Positions 23,878-32,861 are shown, counted from the stretch's first letter. The stretch: 64,000 nucleotides of DNA from Lachnospiraceae bacterium C7 (GCA_900113385.1 FOPE01000009.1:1-64000), one strand, 5' to 3'. Notes: a model not told the origin generated them from the letters alone. Numbers and translations: made by a program.

Positions 23878-25026
23878 ATGGGACTAGATTTTAGTAAGTC
23901 TACAACAGCGGTACCACAGGCTCAGGCAACACCACAAGTTCAAAATGAAATTGTAGAAGTTCAGCCATATGATATCGTAGCCGATAGACAACAAATGAAT
24001 GAAACATTAGTAAATTCAAAGGAAGTTGATGATTTAGTAAGTCAAATTGAGATTTCTAATCTTGAGACAATTGTTTCCTTTGGTGCAGAAGCAGCAGATG
24101 AGATTTCAAAAGCATCAGATGTTGTTTTAAATAGTATGTCAATGTCACAACTTGACGAGTCAAGCCAGATGCTTAATACACTTGCCAAGATTATGGATAA
24201 GTTTGATATTGATGAGATTAAAGAGGAAAAAGGTTTCCTTAGTAAATTATTTAATAATGCAAAGAAACAATTAGAGAAAATTTTAGCTAAATATCACACT
24301 ATGGGTGATGAAGTAGATAAGATTTATGTCGAATTGAAAAAATATGAATCTGAAATCAAACAATCTAATAAAAACTTAGATAAAATGTTTGATGCAAACG
24401 TAGAATATTATCATTTACTTGTGAAATATATTTTAGCAGGTGAGCAAGGTTGCAAAGAAATCGAAGAGTATATTGCAAAAAGACAAGCTGATATGGAAGC
24501 AACAGGGGACAATTCTATCCAGTTTGAACTTCAGTCATTACAGCAAGCACTTATGATGCTTGAGCAAAGAACTCAGGATTTAAGAACAGCTGAAAATGTT
24601 GCTATGCAGTCAATTCCAATGATTAAAACAATGGAATTTTCTAACATGAACTTAGTTAGAAAGATTAACTCAGCATTTATTGTAACATTGCCAGTATTTA
24701 AACAGGCACTTGCTCAGGCAATTATGCTTAAACGTCAAAAAGTTCAAGCCGAAGCAATGTCAGCCCTTGATCAAAAAACTAATGAAATGTTGATTAAGAA
24801 TGCTCAAAACACTGTAAATCAATCTAAGATGACAGCTAAGCTTGCATCTGGAAGTTCAGTTAAAATTGAGACACTTGAGCAGACTTGGAGAACTATTACT
24901 TCAGGAATCGAAGAAACAAGAGCAATCCAAGAAAATGCTAGACAAAAACGTGTTGAGGATGCTAAGAGACTTGAAGAAATTAAAAAAGAGTTTAATGCAA
25001 AATACAATATGCCAAAGGCTAGATAG
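23878..25026 (+). CDS. telA: TelA/KlaA-family toxic anion resistance protein
   Basis: Helical cytosolic protein of 382 residues. It matches the TelA family (Bacillus YceH): a disordered Gln/Pro-rich start, then long amphipathic helices (about 60-380), including YHLLVKYILAGEQG, LRTAENVAMQSIPMIKTME and NLVRKINSAFIVTLPVFKQAL, which are family-conserved. The molecular function is not known; members protect against tellurite and some cell-envelope antibiotics and often sit with TerD genes. It is in a tight unit with the YceG-like gene before it, and terD follows 28 bases later. Ribosome site AAAGGAG. Confidence 0.88.
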   Translation: MGLDFSKSTTAVPQAQATPQVQNEIVEVQPYDIVADRQQMNETLVNSKEVDDLVSQIEISNLETIVSFGAEAADEISKASDVVLNSMSMSQLDESSQMLNTLAKIMDKFDIDEIKEEKGFLSKLFNNAKKQLEKILAKYHTMGDEVDKIYVELKKYESEIKQSNKNLDKMFDANVEYYHLLVKYILAGEQGCKEIEEYIAKRQADMEATGDNSIQFELQSLQQALMMLEQRTQDLRTAENVAMQSIPMIKTMEFSNMNLVRKINSAFIVTLPVFKQALAQAIMLKRQKVQAEAMSALDQKTNEMLIKNAQNTVNQSKMTAKLASGSSVKIETLEQTWRTITSGIEETRAIQENARQKRVEDAKRLEEIKKEFNAKYNMPKAR

Positions 25027-25054
25027 TTATTAGCAGTTTTTTAAGGAGGATATT

Positions 25055-25636
25055 ATGCCAATTAATTTAACAAAAGGACAAAAAATAGATTTAACAAAAG
25101 GAAGACCAAGCCTAAGTAAAATCATGGTAGGTCTTGGATGGGATGTTAATGAATTTGATTCAGGAGCAGATTTTGACCTTGATGCATCAGCCTTTTTATT
25201 AGGTTCAAATGGAAAATGTACTGTAGACCAGGACTTCATTTTCTATGGAAACTTAACACATTCAAGCGGTGGTGTTGTTCATATGGGTGACAACAGAACT
25301 GGTGAAGGTGAAGGTGACGATGAGCAAATCGAAGTAGATTTATCAAAAGTACCTGCAAATATTGAAAGAATTGCATTTACAGTAACAATTTATGATGCTG
25401 AAAAGAGAAATCAAAACTTTGGACAGGTTTCTAATGCATTTATTAGAATTGTCGATGAAAACTTAAACGATGAAATCATTAGATATGATTTAGGTGAAGA
25501 TTTCTCAATTGAAACAGCAATTGTAGTAGGTGAATTATATCGTCACAATGGTGAGTGGAAATTCAATGCAATTGGAAGTGGCTTTAATGGTGGATTAGCT
25601 GCTTTATGTGCTCACTATGGTATTGACGCAGAATAA
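25055..25636 (+). CDS. terD: TerD-family calcium-binding stress protein 1
   Basis: Protein of 193 residues. The family pattern is complete: [16 protein letters not shown] at the start, GLGWDVN, the acidic [11 protein letters not shown] loop, [15 protein letters not shown] and [21 protein letters not shown], ending [15 protein letters not shown]. The Asp-rich loops form the two calcium sites known for TerD structures. These proteins act with TelA and TerC-like partners in responses to tellurite, oxidants and phage, by an unclear mechanism. Ribosome site AAGGAGG. It shares most residues with the next paralogue, indicating recent duplication. Confidence 0.95.
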   Translation: MPINLTKGQKIDLTKGRPSLSKIMVGLGWDVNEFDSGADFDLDASAFLLGSNGKCTVDQDFIFYGNLTHSSGGVVHMGDNRTGEGEGDDEQIEVDLSKVPANIERIAFTVTIYDAEKRNQNFGQVSNAFIRIVDENLNDEIIRYDLGEDFSIETAIVVGELYRHNGEWKFNAIGSGFNGGLAALCAHYGIDAE

Positions 25637-25758
25637 TTTAAATTATATTTTTTTTAAACTATAGCTAAGGCTGTAATTTTAAAATAATAATATAAAAACA
25701 ATATATAAAAGCAATAACATAAAATATATGTTTTTAAACAAGAAGGGAAGAGGGTAAG

Positions 25759-26340
25759 ATGCCAGTTAATTTAACAAAAGGACAAAAAGTTAGTTTAACA
25801 AAAGAAAACCCAGGTCTTCAAGAAGTTGTTGTAGGCTTAGGTTGGGACGCAAATTCATTCGATACAGGAGCAGATTTTGATTTAGACGCTTCTGCATTTT
25901 TGCTTACAAATACAGGAAAGGTTTCTAGTTCAAGTGACTTTGTTTTCTATGGAAATACTAAAGATCCAGCAGGAAGCGTAATGCACATGGGAGATAACAG
26001 AACAGGTGCAGGCGAAGGTGATGATGAACAGATTAAGGTTAACCTTACAGCTGTACCAGCAAATATTGAAAGAATTGCATTTACAGTAACAATTTATGAA
26101 GCAGAAAAAAGAAACCAAAATTTTGGACAAGTAAGAAATGCATTTATTCGCATTATGAACGGCCAAACTGGTGAAGAATTACTTCGTTATGATTTAGACG
26201 AAGACTTTTCTATTGAAACATCTGTAGTATTTGCAGAAGTATATAGACATAATGGCGAATGGAAATTTAACGCAATTGGTGCAGGATATCAAGGTGGACT
26301 TGCAGCACTTTGCAACAACTACGGTGTGGAAGTAGAGTAA
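25759..26340 (+). CDS. terD: TerD-family calcium-binding stress protein 2
   Basis: Same length as its upstream neighbour (193 residues) and very close in sequence: [49 protein letters not shown] and [18 protein letters not shown]. All the acidic calcium ligands are kept. It lies 122 bases downstream in an AT-rich gap with no terminator, behind a modest GAGGG ribosome site. Two near-copies may form mixed assemblies or simply raise dosage. Confidence 0.95.
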   Translation: MPVNLTKGQKVSLTKENPGLQEVVVGLGWDANSFDTGADFDLDASAFLLTNTGKVSSSSDFVFYGNTKDPAGSVMHMGDNRTGAGEGDDEQIKVNLTAVPANIERIAFTVTIYEAEKRNQNFGQVRNAFIRIMNGQTGEELLRYDLDEDFSIETSVVFAEVYRHNGEWKFNAIGAGYQGGLAALCNNYGVEVE

Positions 26341-26372
26341 CATAATTAATGTAAAAAAAATCGGAGGACAAT

Positions 26373-26966
26373 ATGGCAGTAAGTTTATCTAAAGGACAAA
26401 AGATTAGCCTTACAAAAGAGAATGCTGGTTTAAAAAACTTATTGGTTGGATTAGGATGGGATGAAGCCAAAAAAAGTGGTGGATTTTTAGGCCTTTTTGG
26501 CGGTGGTCCTAATATCGACTGTGATGCATCAGCTATTCTTTTAAAAGATGGGAAGTTTGTTAGCAAACACGATTTGGTATATTTTGGAAATTTAAAACAT
26601 GTTACAGGAGCAGTGACTCACTTAGGTGATAACTTAACTGGACAGGGTGATGGAGATGATGAACAAATCGTTATCGATTTATCAAAATTACCAGCAGAAT
26701 ACGATAGAATAGTAATTGTAGTAAACATTTACGATTGCATAAATAGAAAGCAAGATTTTAGTATGATTAAGAATGCTTTCATTAGAATCGTTGATGGATC
26801 AACAAACCAAGAGATGGCAAGATACAATTTATCTGAGAATTACGACGGCCTTACAGCTATGATTTTCGGAGAAATTTATAGACATGGCAATGAATGGAAA
26901 TTTGGAGCAATTGGTCAAGGTACTAATGATGCTTCATTAAAAACATTAATTCAAAGATACGAATAA
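26373..26966 (+). CDS. TerD-family stress protein 3 (YceE-like)
   Basis: The most divergent TerD paralogue, 197 residues. It begins MAVSLSKGQKISLTKE and has GLGWDEAKK, then a short insertion GFLGLFGGGPN before the acidic loop NIDCDASAILL. HLGDNLTGQGDGDDE and IVVNIYDCINRKQDF keep the calcium-site acids. The Gly/Phe insertion is the feature that marks Bacillus YceE, so this set of three corresponds to YceC/YceD/YceE. It follows terD 2 after 32 bases with GGAGG, and the structured RNA of the ATPase begins 23 bases after its stop. Confidence 0.92.
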   Translation: MAVSLSKGQKISLTKENAGLKNLLVGLGWDEAKKSGGFLGLFGGGPNIDCDASAILLKDGKFVSKHDLVYFGNLKHVTGAVTHLGDNLTGQGDGDDEQIVIDLSKLPAEYDRIVIVVNIYDCINRKQDFSMIKNAFIRIVDGSTNQEMARYNLSENYDGLTAMIFGEIYRHGNEWKFGAIGQGTNDASLKTLIQRYE

Positions 26967-26989
26967 AAAATAGAATCTATACTAATTTA

Positions 26990-27072
26990 ATGCCTAGCGA
27001 TAGGATAAATTAAGCGATGCAGTGCTGAATTTATTCTAGTTTCAGGTTTAGTAAAGCTTGAACGCTAGGCAT
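26990..27072 (+). ncRNA. Three-way-junction leader RNA before the calcium ATPase
   Basis: An 83-base element folds by eye into a complete three-way junction. P1 is a perfect 10-base stem (26990-26999 with 27063-27072). P2 is an 11-base stem (27001-27011 with 27028-27038, one G-U), extended past a mismatch by AGC/GCU (27013-27015 with 27024-27026) around an 8-base loop. P3 is a 9-base stem (27041-27049 with 27054-27062, two G-U) with an AGUA loop. Junction linkers are only 0-2 bases. The ribosome site at 27085 follows P1 by 12 bases. It does not fit the Mn2+ (yybP-ykoY), purine or c-di-GMP riboswitch patterns I know. Confidence 0.7.
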
Positions 27073-27097
27073 GTGGTGAAATTTGGAGGAAAAAAAT

Positions 27098-29899
27098 ATG
27101 AAATTTACTGGATTATCTAGTAAACAAGTTGAAGAGTCACGTAGACAATATGGATCGAATATTATACCTGACTCTGAGCCAACTACTTTTTGGGAAGAAT
27201 TCAAAGAGACATTTGGAGATCCTATGATCAAGATTTTATTAGCGATTGCAGGTTTGATGATCGTAATGTATTTCTTGGGATATGCAGAAATTTATGAACC
27301 AATTGGAACTATCGTAGCTGTATTAATAGTAGCATTCGTTTCTGCCAAAACGGGTGTAGCAAGTGACACTAAGTACAGAGAATTAAAAGACAGCACAAAA
27401 AAAGATACATGTAAAGTTCATCGTGACGGAAAATTAGAAGTAATTGAAGTAGATGAAGTTGTAGTAGGAGATAAAATCTTACTTCAATCAGGAGATAAAA
27501 TACCTGCAGATGGTATCTTAATTGATGGAAAATTAAGAGTTGATAACTCGGCACTAAACGGTGAAGCTGAAGAATGTAAAAAAGAAGCAGCTCCAATTGA
27601 AACACAATTAAATGATGATATTACAGGCGATACATTCGTCGACAAACACTCTTTATTCAGAGGAGCTGTTGTATTTGATGGTGAAGGTATTTTAGATGTT
27701 AGAAAAGTTGGACTTAAAACTATGATGGGTAAAATGGCTGAAGAAATGCAAGAAGATGAGCCAGATTCACCACTTAAAGTTAAACTTGGAATTTTAGCAA
27801 AACAGATTTCTACATTTGGATATATCGGAGCTATTGTAATTGCAGCATTTTATATGATTCACACAATTACATTAGCACATGGTTTAGGCGCATTTTTGGC
27901 ACAGGGACCAGAAGTTGTAATCAAAAGTATTGTTGATGCAGTTTCATTAGCTGTTGTAATTATTGTATGTGCAGTACCAGAGGGACTTCCACTTATGATT
28001 TCTCTTGTACTTATGCAAAATACAAGTAAGATGTTAGACCACAATGTATTAGTTAGAAAAGCTGAAGGTATTGAAACAGCTGGATCATTAAATATTTTAT
28101 TTAGTGATAAAACTGGTACAATTACAAAAGGTTCATTAGAAGTAGTTGATTTCTTTACAGCTGATGGAAATAGTATTGCTATTAGTGAATTAGATAAACA
28201 TGAAAAAGTTAAAAGTTTAATTAACTTTGCAATTGGTAAAAATACTCAGTCACTTTTTGATGCAGAAGGTAGAGTAGTTGGTGGTAATGCTACAGATCAA
28301 GCATTAATGAAATTCTTAGGAATTGATGTATTCAATGAATTAGAAAATGATGATGTACATAAGATTACAGCAAACCAAGGATTTAACTCAACAAACAAGT
28401 TCTCACAAGCTAGAATTGATAGTTTAGGAAAAACATTCTACAAAGGTGCACCAGAAAGACTTTTAGCAAAAGCTAAAAAATACTTAGATGCAGATGGTAA
28501 TGTAAAAGATTTAAATCTTGAAGTTTTAAACAAAAAGATTGATGACTTAGCTGTTAAAGCAATGAGAGTATTAGCTTTTGGATATTCTGAAAAAGATTTA
28601 ACAGAAAATAGTATTAATGATGACCTTGTTTTAATTGGTTTAGTAGGTATTAGAGATGATGTTCGTGCAGAAGCTAAAGAAGCTATTCACGAAGTTAGAA
28701 AAGCTGGAATTCAAGTTGTAATGATTACAGGTGATAGATTAGAAACAGCTGTAGCTATTGCAAAAGATGCAGGACTTATTGAATCAGATGAAGATAAAGC
28801 AATTTCATCAGCTCAACTTAATGAAATGTCTGATGATGAAGTAAAAGCAATTATTCCACATATCAGAGTAATTGCAAGAGCTTTACCAACAGATAAATCA
28901 AGAATGGTAAGACTTTGTCAGGAAATGAACCTTGTTGTAGGTATGACAGGTGATGGTGTTAACGATTCTCCAGCTCTTAAACGTGCAGACGTAGGTTTTG
29001 CAATGGGTAGCGGTACAGAAGCTGCAAAAGAAGCTGGTAAGATTGTTATTTTAGATGATAACTTTAAATCAATTAAAGATGCTATTTGGTATGGTAGAAC
29101 AATTTATCATAACATTTTAAAATTCTGTAAATTCCAGTTAGTAATTAACGTTACAGCTGTATTAGTAAGTGCTATAGCTCCTTTCTTTGGAGTTGAAGAA
29201 CCACTTAAAGTAACTCACTTGTTATTTGTTAACTTAGTAATGGATGGACTTGGCGCTATTATGTTAGGTAATGAGCCAGCACTTGAAAAATATATGTCAG
29301 AAAAACCAAGACGTAGAGATGAAAGCATCATTAGTAAAAAAATGATGGGGCAGATTGTAACAATGGGTCTTTGGTTGACAGTAGTAAGTTTTATTTACTT
29401 AAAACTTCCATTTTTCCAAAACTTATTTGTTAAAGCAGGAGAAAAATATAAAGTTGCTGAGAATAATTTACCATATGTAAGACATTTGACAGGTTACTTT
29501 GTATTATTTATTGTTGCTGCATTATTTAACGGATTCAATGTAAGAGATGACGGATTTGGAATCTTTAAGAACTTAGTTTCAGGCGAAGATAAGAATACAG
29601 GTTTCTTAAAAGTATTTGTTGCAATTTGTGCAGTTCAGTGTTTGATAGTTAATGCTACTTTAGTACCAACTTTAGTATTTCGATTAATTGAAAAGATACA
29701 TTTCAGACAAGCTGAAATAAGTTCGATAGCAAATTCGGTAGCTACGGTAGTAGCTGAAGTATTCCAATTTATCGGAAAGATGTTTAGCTGTGAAACATTT
29801 GGTCTTAAAGGATGGGTTGCAGTTATTTTACTTGCTATAACTATGATTCCAGTAGATATGGTTAGAAAAGTTGTTACAAAATCATACAAGGAAGCATAA
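27098..29899 (+). CDS. PMCA-type calcium-translocating P-type ATPase
   Basis: Membrane pump of 933 residues, type IIB by its membrane-4 motif CAVPEGLPL and membrane-6 motif VNLVMDGLGAIML (Asn and Asp for calcium). Other landmarks: SDKTGTITKG with the phosphorylated Asp, TGDR, MTGDGVNDSPALKRADVG, and about ten membrane segments. The actuator loop reads NGEAEE where TGES is usual; the key Glu stays. Start at 27098 follows GGAGG; an in-frame TTG at 27083 is too close to it. It follows three TerD genes and may supply or remove the calcium they bind. A structured leader precedes it and a terminator follows. Mn2+ or another divalent ion is an alternative substrate. Confidence 0.9.
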   Translation: MKFTGLSSKQVEESRRQYGSNIIPDSEPTTFWEEFKETFGDPMIKILLAIAGLMIVMYFLGYAEIYEPIGTIVAVLIVAFVSAKTGVASDTKYRELKDSTKKDTCKVHRDGKLEVIEVDEVVVGDKILLQSGDKIPADGILIDGKLRVDNSALNGEAEECKKEAAPIETQLNDDITGDTFVDKHSLFRGAVVFDGEGILDVRKVGLKTMMGKMAEEMQEDEPDSPLKVKLGILAKQISTFGYIGAIVIAAFYMIHTITLAHGLGAFLAQGPEVVIKSIVDAVSLAVVIIVCAVPEGLPLMISLVLMQNTSKMLDHNVLVRKAEGIETAGSLNILFSDKTGTITKGSLEVVDFFTADGNSIAISELDKHEKVKSLINFAIGKNTQSLFDAEGRVVGGNATDQALMKFLGIDVFNELENDDVHKITANQGFNSTNKFSQARIDSLGKTFYKGAPERLLAKAKKYLDADGNVKDLNLEVLNKKIDDLAVKAMRVLAFGYSEKDLTENSINDDLVLIGLVGIRDDVRAEAKEAIHEVRKAGIQVVMITGDRLETAVAIAKDAGLIESDEDKAISSAQLNEMSDDEVKAIIPHIRVIARALPTDKSRMVRLCQEMNLVVGMTGDGVNDSPALKRADVGFAMGSGTEAAKEAGKIVILDDNFKSIKDAIWYGRTIYHNILKFCKFQLVINVTAVLVSAIAPFFGVEEPLKVTHLLFVNLVMDGLGAIMLGNEPALEKYMSEKPRRRDESIISKKMMGQIVTMGLWLTVVSFIYLKLPFFQNLFVKAGEKYKVAENNLPYVRHLTGYFVLFIVAALFNGFNVRDDGFGIFKNLVSGEDKNTGFLKVFVAICAVQCLIVNATLVPTLVFRLIEKIHFRQAEISSIANSVATVVAEVFQFIGKMFSCETFGLKGWVAVILLAITMIPVDMVRKVVTKSYKEA

Positions 29900-29980
29900 A
29901 GCAATTGCTGAATATAATTATTAGTATAGTTACTAATATAGTTACTAAATAAAATTGCTTAAAATAATTGCCTAATATAA

Positions 29981-30025
29981 AGGTGCCGTATCAACTACAA
30001 ATGTATTGGTACGGCATCTTTTTTC
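29981..30025 (+). terminator. Terminator after the calcium ATPase
   Basis: Long stem (29981-29998 with 30003-30019) with one bulged base and a 4-base loop, then a run of T to 30024. Confidence 0.9.
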
Positions 30026-30145
30026 TATGTAGGAAAGAAAAATTAGAGTACTTTTATGGAATAAGATTTAGAGAATAATTTAAGTAATGAGTTAAAGAAT
30101 ATATTTAAAAAATATATTTAAATAATAGATTTAAGGAGGAGCGTT

Positions 30146-30937
30146 ATGATAATTTTTTTCTCGGATTTAGATAAAACATTAATATATTCATATAAACATG
30201 ACATAGGGAATAAAAAGGTTTTAGTAGAATTATATGAAGGACGAGAAATATCTTATGTGACAGAAAAAAGTGCCAATATGATGAAAAAACTATTTGGAAC
30301 AAAGAAAATCGCAAAAGAAAATGATATTTTTTTCGTACCAACAACTACAAGAACAGTGCAACAATATAATCGTATAAAGTTGCCCATAGAACAACAATCC
30401 TATGCGCTTACATGTAATGGAGGCGTTTTATTAGTAGATGGCAAAGAAGATAAAAAATGGTACAAAGAATCTTTAGATATGATACAATATGCTTCTGATG
30501 AAATGAAAAAAGGCATAGAGTATTTAGAAAAAGATACAAATAGAACATTAGAAGTAAGGAATATAAAAGATCTTTTTGTTTTTACTAAAAGTTCAAAGCC
30601 AGACACAACCATAAAAGAATTAAAAAAGATATTGGATAATGAAAAAGTAGATGTTTTTTCAAATGGAGTAAAGGTGTACATAGTACCAAGTAAGTTGACT
30701 AAGGGAAATGCAGTAAAACGTTTTACAGAAAAAATAAAAAAACAAGTAACATCAGTAACCATTTTTTCAGCAGGAGACAGTAAATTTGATATTCCAATGC
30801 TAGAAGAAGCAGATGTAGCAGTAGCTCCAAAAGAGTTAGAAAAGGAATTGTGTGAAAAAAATATAGGTATAAAGCCAGATAAATACAAGGTTTTTTCAGA
30901 ATATGTATTAGATGTTTTAAATGAGTTAACTAAATAA
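30146..30937 (+). CDS. HAD-family phosphatase of the Ter branch
   Basis: Hydrolase of 263 residues. HAD motif I is FSDLDKTLIYS (about 5-15), motif II lies in VPTTTRT, a Lys is in LTKGNAV, and motif IV is AGDSKFDIPMLEEA (about 210-223). The cap between about 80 and 190 is of the Cof/sucrose-phosphatase type. HAD enzymes of this kind recur in the predicted Ter-linked biosynthetic modules, so it probably removes phosphate from the product made by the PRTase and lyase genes. It follows the ATPase terminator with its own AAGGAGG; its promoter is not clear. Stand-alone sugar phosphatase is the alternative. Confidence 0.8.
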   Translation: MIIFFSDLDKTLIYSYKHDIGNKKVLVELYEGREISYVTEKSANMMKKLFGTKKIAKENDIFFVPTTTRTVQQYNRIKLPIEQQSYALTCNGGVLLVDGKEDKKWYKESLDMIQYASDEMKKGIEYLEKDTNRTLEVRNIKDLFVFTKSSKPDTTIKELKKILDNEKVDVFSNGVKVYIVPSKLTKGNAVKRFTEKIKKQVTSVTIFSAGDSKFDIPMLEEADVAVAPKELEKELCEKNIGIKPDKYKVFSEYVLDVLNELTK

Positions 30938-31013
30938 AATTTCAGAAAAGAATATACGAAAGAAACAATTATCCGACAACTTAAAATTAAAATAAAAAAT
31001 ATCAGAAAATATG

Positions 31014-31042
31014 TTGACAGAAAGTAAAAAAGATGTTATATT
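31014..31042 (+). promoter_or_regulatory. Strong promoter of the long non-coding unit
   Basis: Perfect TTGACA (31014-31019), 17-base spacer and TATATT (31037-31042). Transcription should start near 31049. No open frame with a ribosome site follows for over 600 bases. Confidence 0.85.
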
Positions 31043-31048
31043 AAATAC

Positions 31049-31662
31049 AACAAAACAAGAGCAACAGGAAAAGAGGTAATAAGAAAAAAGGTGAGAGATT
31101 AGTAATAATCATTTAGAGAGTGAGCGTTAATCTAAATGAAATTTATGAAATGGAGGTACGGTCCAAAAGGAACTGAACTTTGAAAAGAGCAACCAAGCAA
31201 ACTAAAACTAGATAGGAAACCAATAGTTTATAGTGAGGGAAAGTAAGTTTTATATGTTGTGAGTGTTAATATATAAAGCTGCTGAAGCAACTATTAGGAA
31301 AACGGAAAAGAAAGTTTTAGAATGTCATGAAATTGAAAGACTGATATAAAATCTTGGACTTCAGATATACGAGTCGACTAAGTGATAGATTTAATAAAAA
31401 GAATTTATCATAAAAAGGTATTTGAAAGTCACTACGGTAATTAAAGTAATTATTGAAATATTGTTCTTATGGAGATGATTGTTAGTTATATTTGAAAGTT
31501 GTGGAACAGCTGGATTAGGTAGGAAAAGATAGTAAGTGTAGTAATACTTTTTATATCAGATCAGACAAAAGTAATAGGCATAACGGAGGTATAGTCCATT
31601 GGAAATTGAGAACATATAGGCGTCATTCGAAGAAAAAAATTCGGGTGGCGCCTATCTTATTG
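31049..31662 (+). ncRNA. Candidate large structured non-coding RNA (about 610 nt)
   Basis: A non-coding unit bounded by a consensus promoter and a strong hairpin terminator. Two hairpins carry the same loop motif GTGAGYGTTAA: CATTTAGA/TCTAAATG (31110-31117 with 31131-31138) and a TTTATAT/ATATAAA stem (about 31249-31255 with 31271-31277). The second lies inside nested helices AATAG/CTATT and CTAAAACT/AGTTTTAG (31202-31209 with 31313-31320). A further 9-base stem joins 31383-31391 with 31402-31410. The word GGAGGTAYRGTCCA occurs near both ends (31152 and 31585). Size, isolation and structure recall ornate large RNAs such as ROOL or OLE, but I cannot confirm a family. It is not RNase P, tmRNA or a group II intron by motifs I know. 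Confidence 0.65.
31616..31662 (+). terminator. Terminator of the long non-coding unit
   Basis: Sixteen-base stem with G-U pairs (31616-31631 with 31640-31655, ATAGGCG... and ...CGCCTAT), A-rich loop, then CTTATTGT. The T-run is modest but the stem is strong. Confidence 0.75.
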
Positions 31663-31724
31663 TATAAAAAAATGTTAAAATGAATCCGATAAATATAACA
31701 TATATAGATAGACAGGAGACAGAG

Positions 31725-32480
31725 ATGAAGTTAATATCATGGAATGTAAATGGACTTAGAGCCTGCGTTAAAAAAGGGTTCGAAGATTTTTTTAATGAAA
31801 TAGATGCTGATATATTTTGTATCCAGGAATCAAAACTTAGTGAAGGACAAATAGATTTACAATTAGATGGTTATTATGATTATTGGAATTATGCAGAGAA
31901 AAAAGGTTATTCAGGAACAGCACTTTTTACAAAGAAAAAACCATTAAGTGTTGTAAATGGTATAGGAATAGAAGAACATGATAAAGAGGGTCGAGTAATA
32001 ACAGCCGAATTTGATAACTACTATGTTGTTACATGTTACACACCTAATTCAAAAAGAGGCTTAGAAAGACTCGAATACAGAATGGTGTGGGAAGACGCAT
32101 TTAGAGATTACCTTAAAAAATTAGAAGAGAATAAACCAGTTATTTTATGTGGTGATTTAAATGTTGCCCATGAAGAGATTGATTTAAAAAATCCAAAGAC
32201 AAATCATAAAAGTGCTGGTTTTTCAGATGAAGAGAGAAAAAAAATGACACAACTTTTAGAATCTGGATTTATTGATACATATAGATATTTCTATCCAGAT
32301 GTTACAGGAGTATATTCATGGTGGTCATATATGTTCCATGCTAGAGAGAAAAATGCAGGATGGAGAATTGATTATTTTATTACTTCTGAGTCATTAAAAG
32401 ATAAATTAGAAGATGCAAAAATTTTGACAGATATTTTAGGATCAGATCACTGCCCAGTAGAACTTGATATTACCCTGTAA
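31725..32480 (+). CDS. exoA: Exodeoxyribonuclease III (AP endonuclease)
   Basis: Base-excision repair enzyme of 251 residues that cuts DNA at abasic sites and trims 3' ends. Signature residues are all visible: SWNVNGLRA at the start, CIQESKL (metal Glu), [20 protein letters not shown] (catalytic Asp/Asn), WRIDYF and GSDHCPV at the C-terminus. The start at 31725 is fixed by AGGAGA and by the family's usual [10 protein letters not shown] opening; the frame extends upstream to 31680 without a ribosome site. It follows the non-coding RNA terminator. Confidence 0.95.
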   Translation: MKLISWNVNGLRACVKKGFEDFFNEIDADIFCIQESKLSEGQIDLQLDGYYDYWNYAEKKGYSGTALFTKKKPLSVVNGIGIEEHDKEGRVITAEFDNYYVVTCYTPNSKRGLERLEYRMVWEDAFRDYLKKLEENKPVILCGDLNVAHEEIDLKNPKTNHKSAGFSDEERKKMTQLLESGFIDTYRYFYPDVTGVYSWWSYMFHAREKNAGWRIDYFITSESLKDKLEDAKILTDILGSDHCPVELDITL

Positions 32481-32642
32481 GTATTGGAAATAGGCATTAT
32501 TTATAACATGTTAAAATAGTCAAGTAAAAAAATGTAAGAAGATTTTAGAGATTTTGTTACATTTAGTCCATAGATATAAAAAAGGTCTTGCGATATAATA
32601 TAACACGTTGTGAAAAAACAAAAGAGGAGAACGTGATTTATT

Positions 32643-32819
32643 ATGTCAAACGAAGTATTGGATGAAGTAATGCTTAAAGGAGAATGCAAAGGAAAGGCAG
32701 ATGCAGTGGTTAACTGTCAATGTGACATCGAACATGCACCACAGAGATGTTCGCAAGCTGAAAAGTGTATGTTTTATTCATACTATAAGTGTTCTAAACA
32801 ATGGAAACGTTTAGCTTAA
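32643..32819 (+). CDS. Small cysteine-rich protein, 58 residues
   Basis: Short open frame (MSNEVLDEVMLKGECKGK...) with six cysteines: ECK, NCQC, QRC, EKC and YKC. GAGGAG stands upstream at a somewhat long spacing, a TATAAT box lies at 32594-32599, and a clear terminator follows at 32862, so it looks like a complete single-gene unit. The paired cysteines could hold zinc or an iron-sulfur centre. No signal peptide or membrane segment is seen. I do not recognise the family and assign no function. Confidence 0.6.
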   Translation: MSNEVLDEVMLKGECKGKADAVVNCQCDIEHAPQRCSQAEKCMFYSYYKCSKQWKRLA

Positions 32820-32861
32820 CATTCACGAAATGTAATTAAATTAATTAGAAATGTGATAGCA

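Noticed and set aside
26990-27072. Mn2+ (yybP-ykoY) riboswitch before the ATPase
   Set aside because: The position fits, but the conserved GGGGAGUA and related loop motifs are absent.
30400-30888. Minus-strand open frame of 162 codons inside the HAD gene
   Set aside because: Antisense shadow of a gene with complete HAD motifs; no ribosome site.
31049-31662. RNase P RNA, tmRNA or group II intron as identity of the long RNA
   Set aside because: I find neither the RNase P GAGGAAAGUCC core, a tmRNA tag frame with tRNA-like ends, nor a group II domain V and reverse transcriptase gene.
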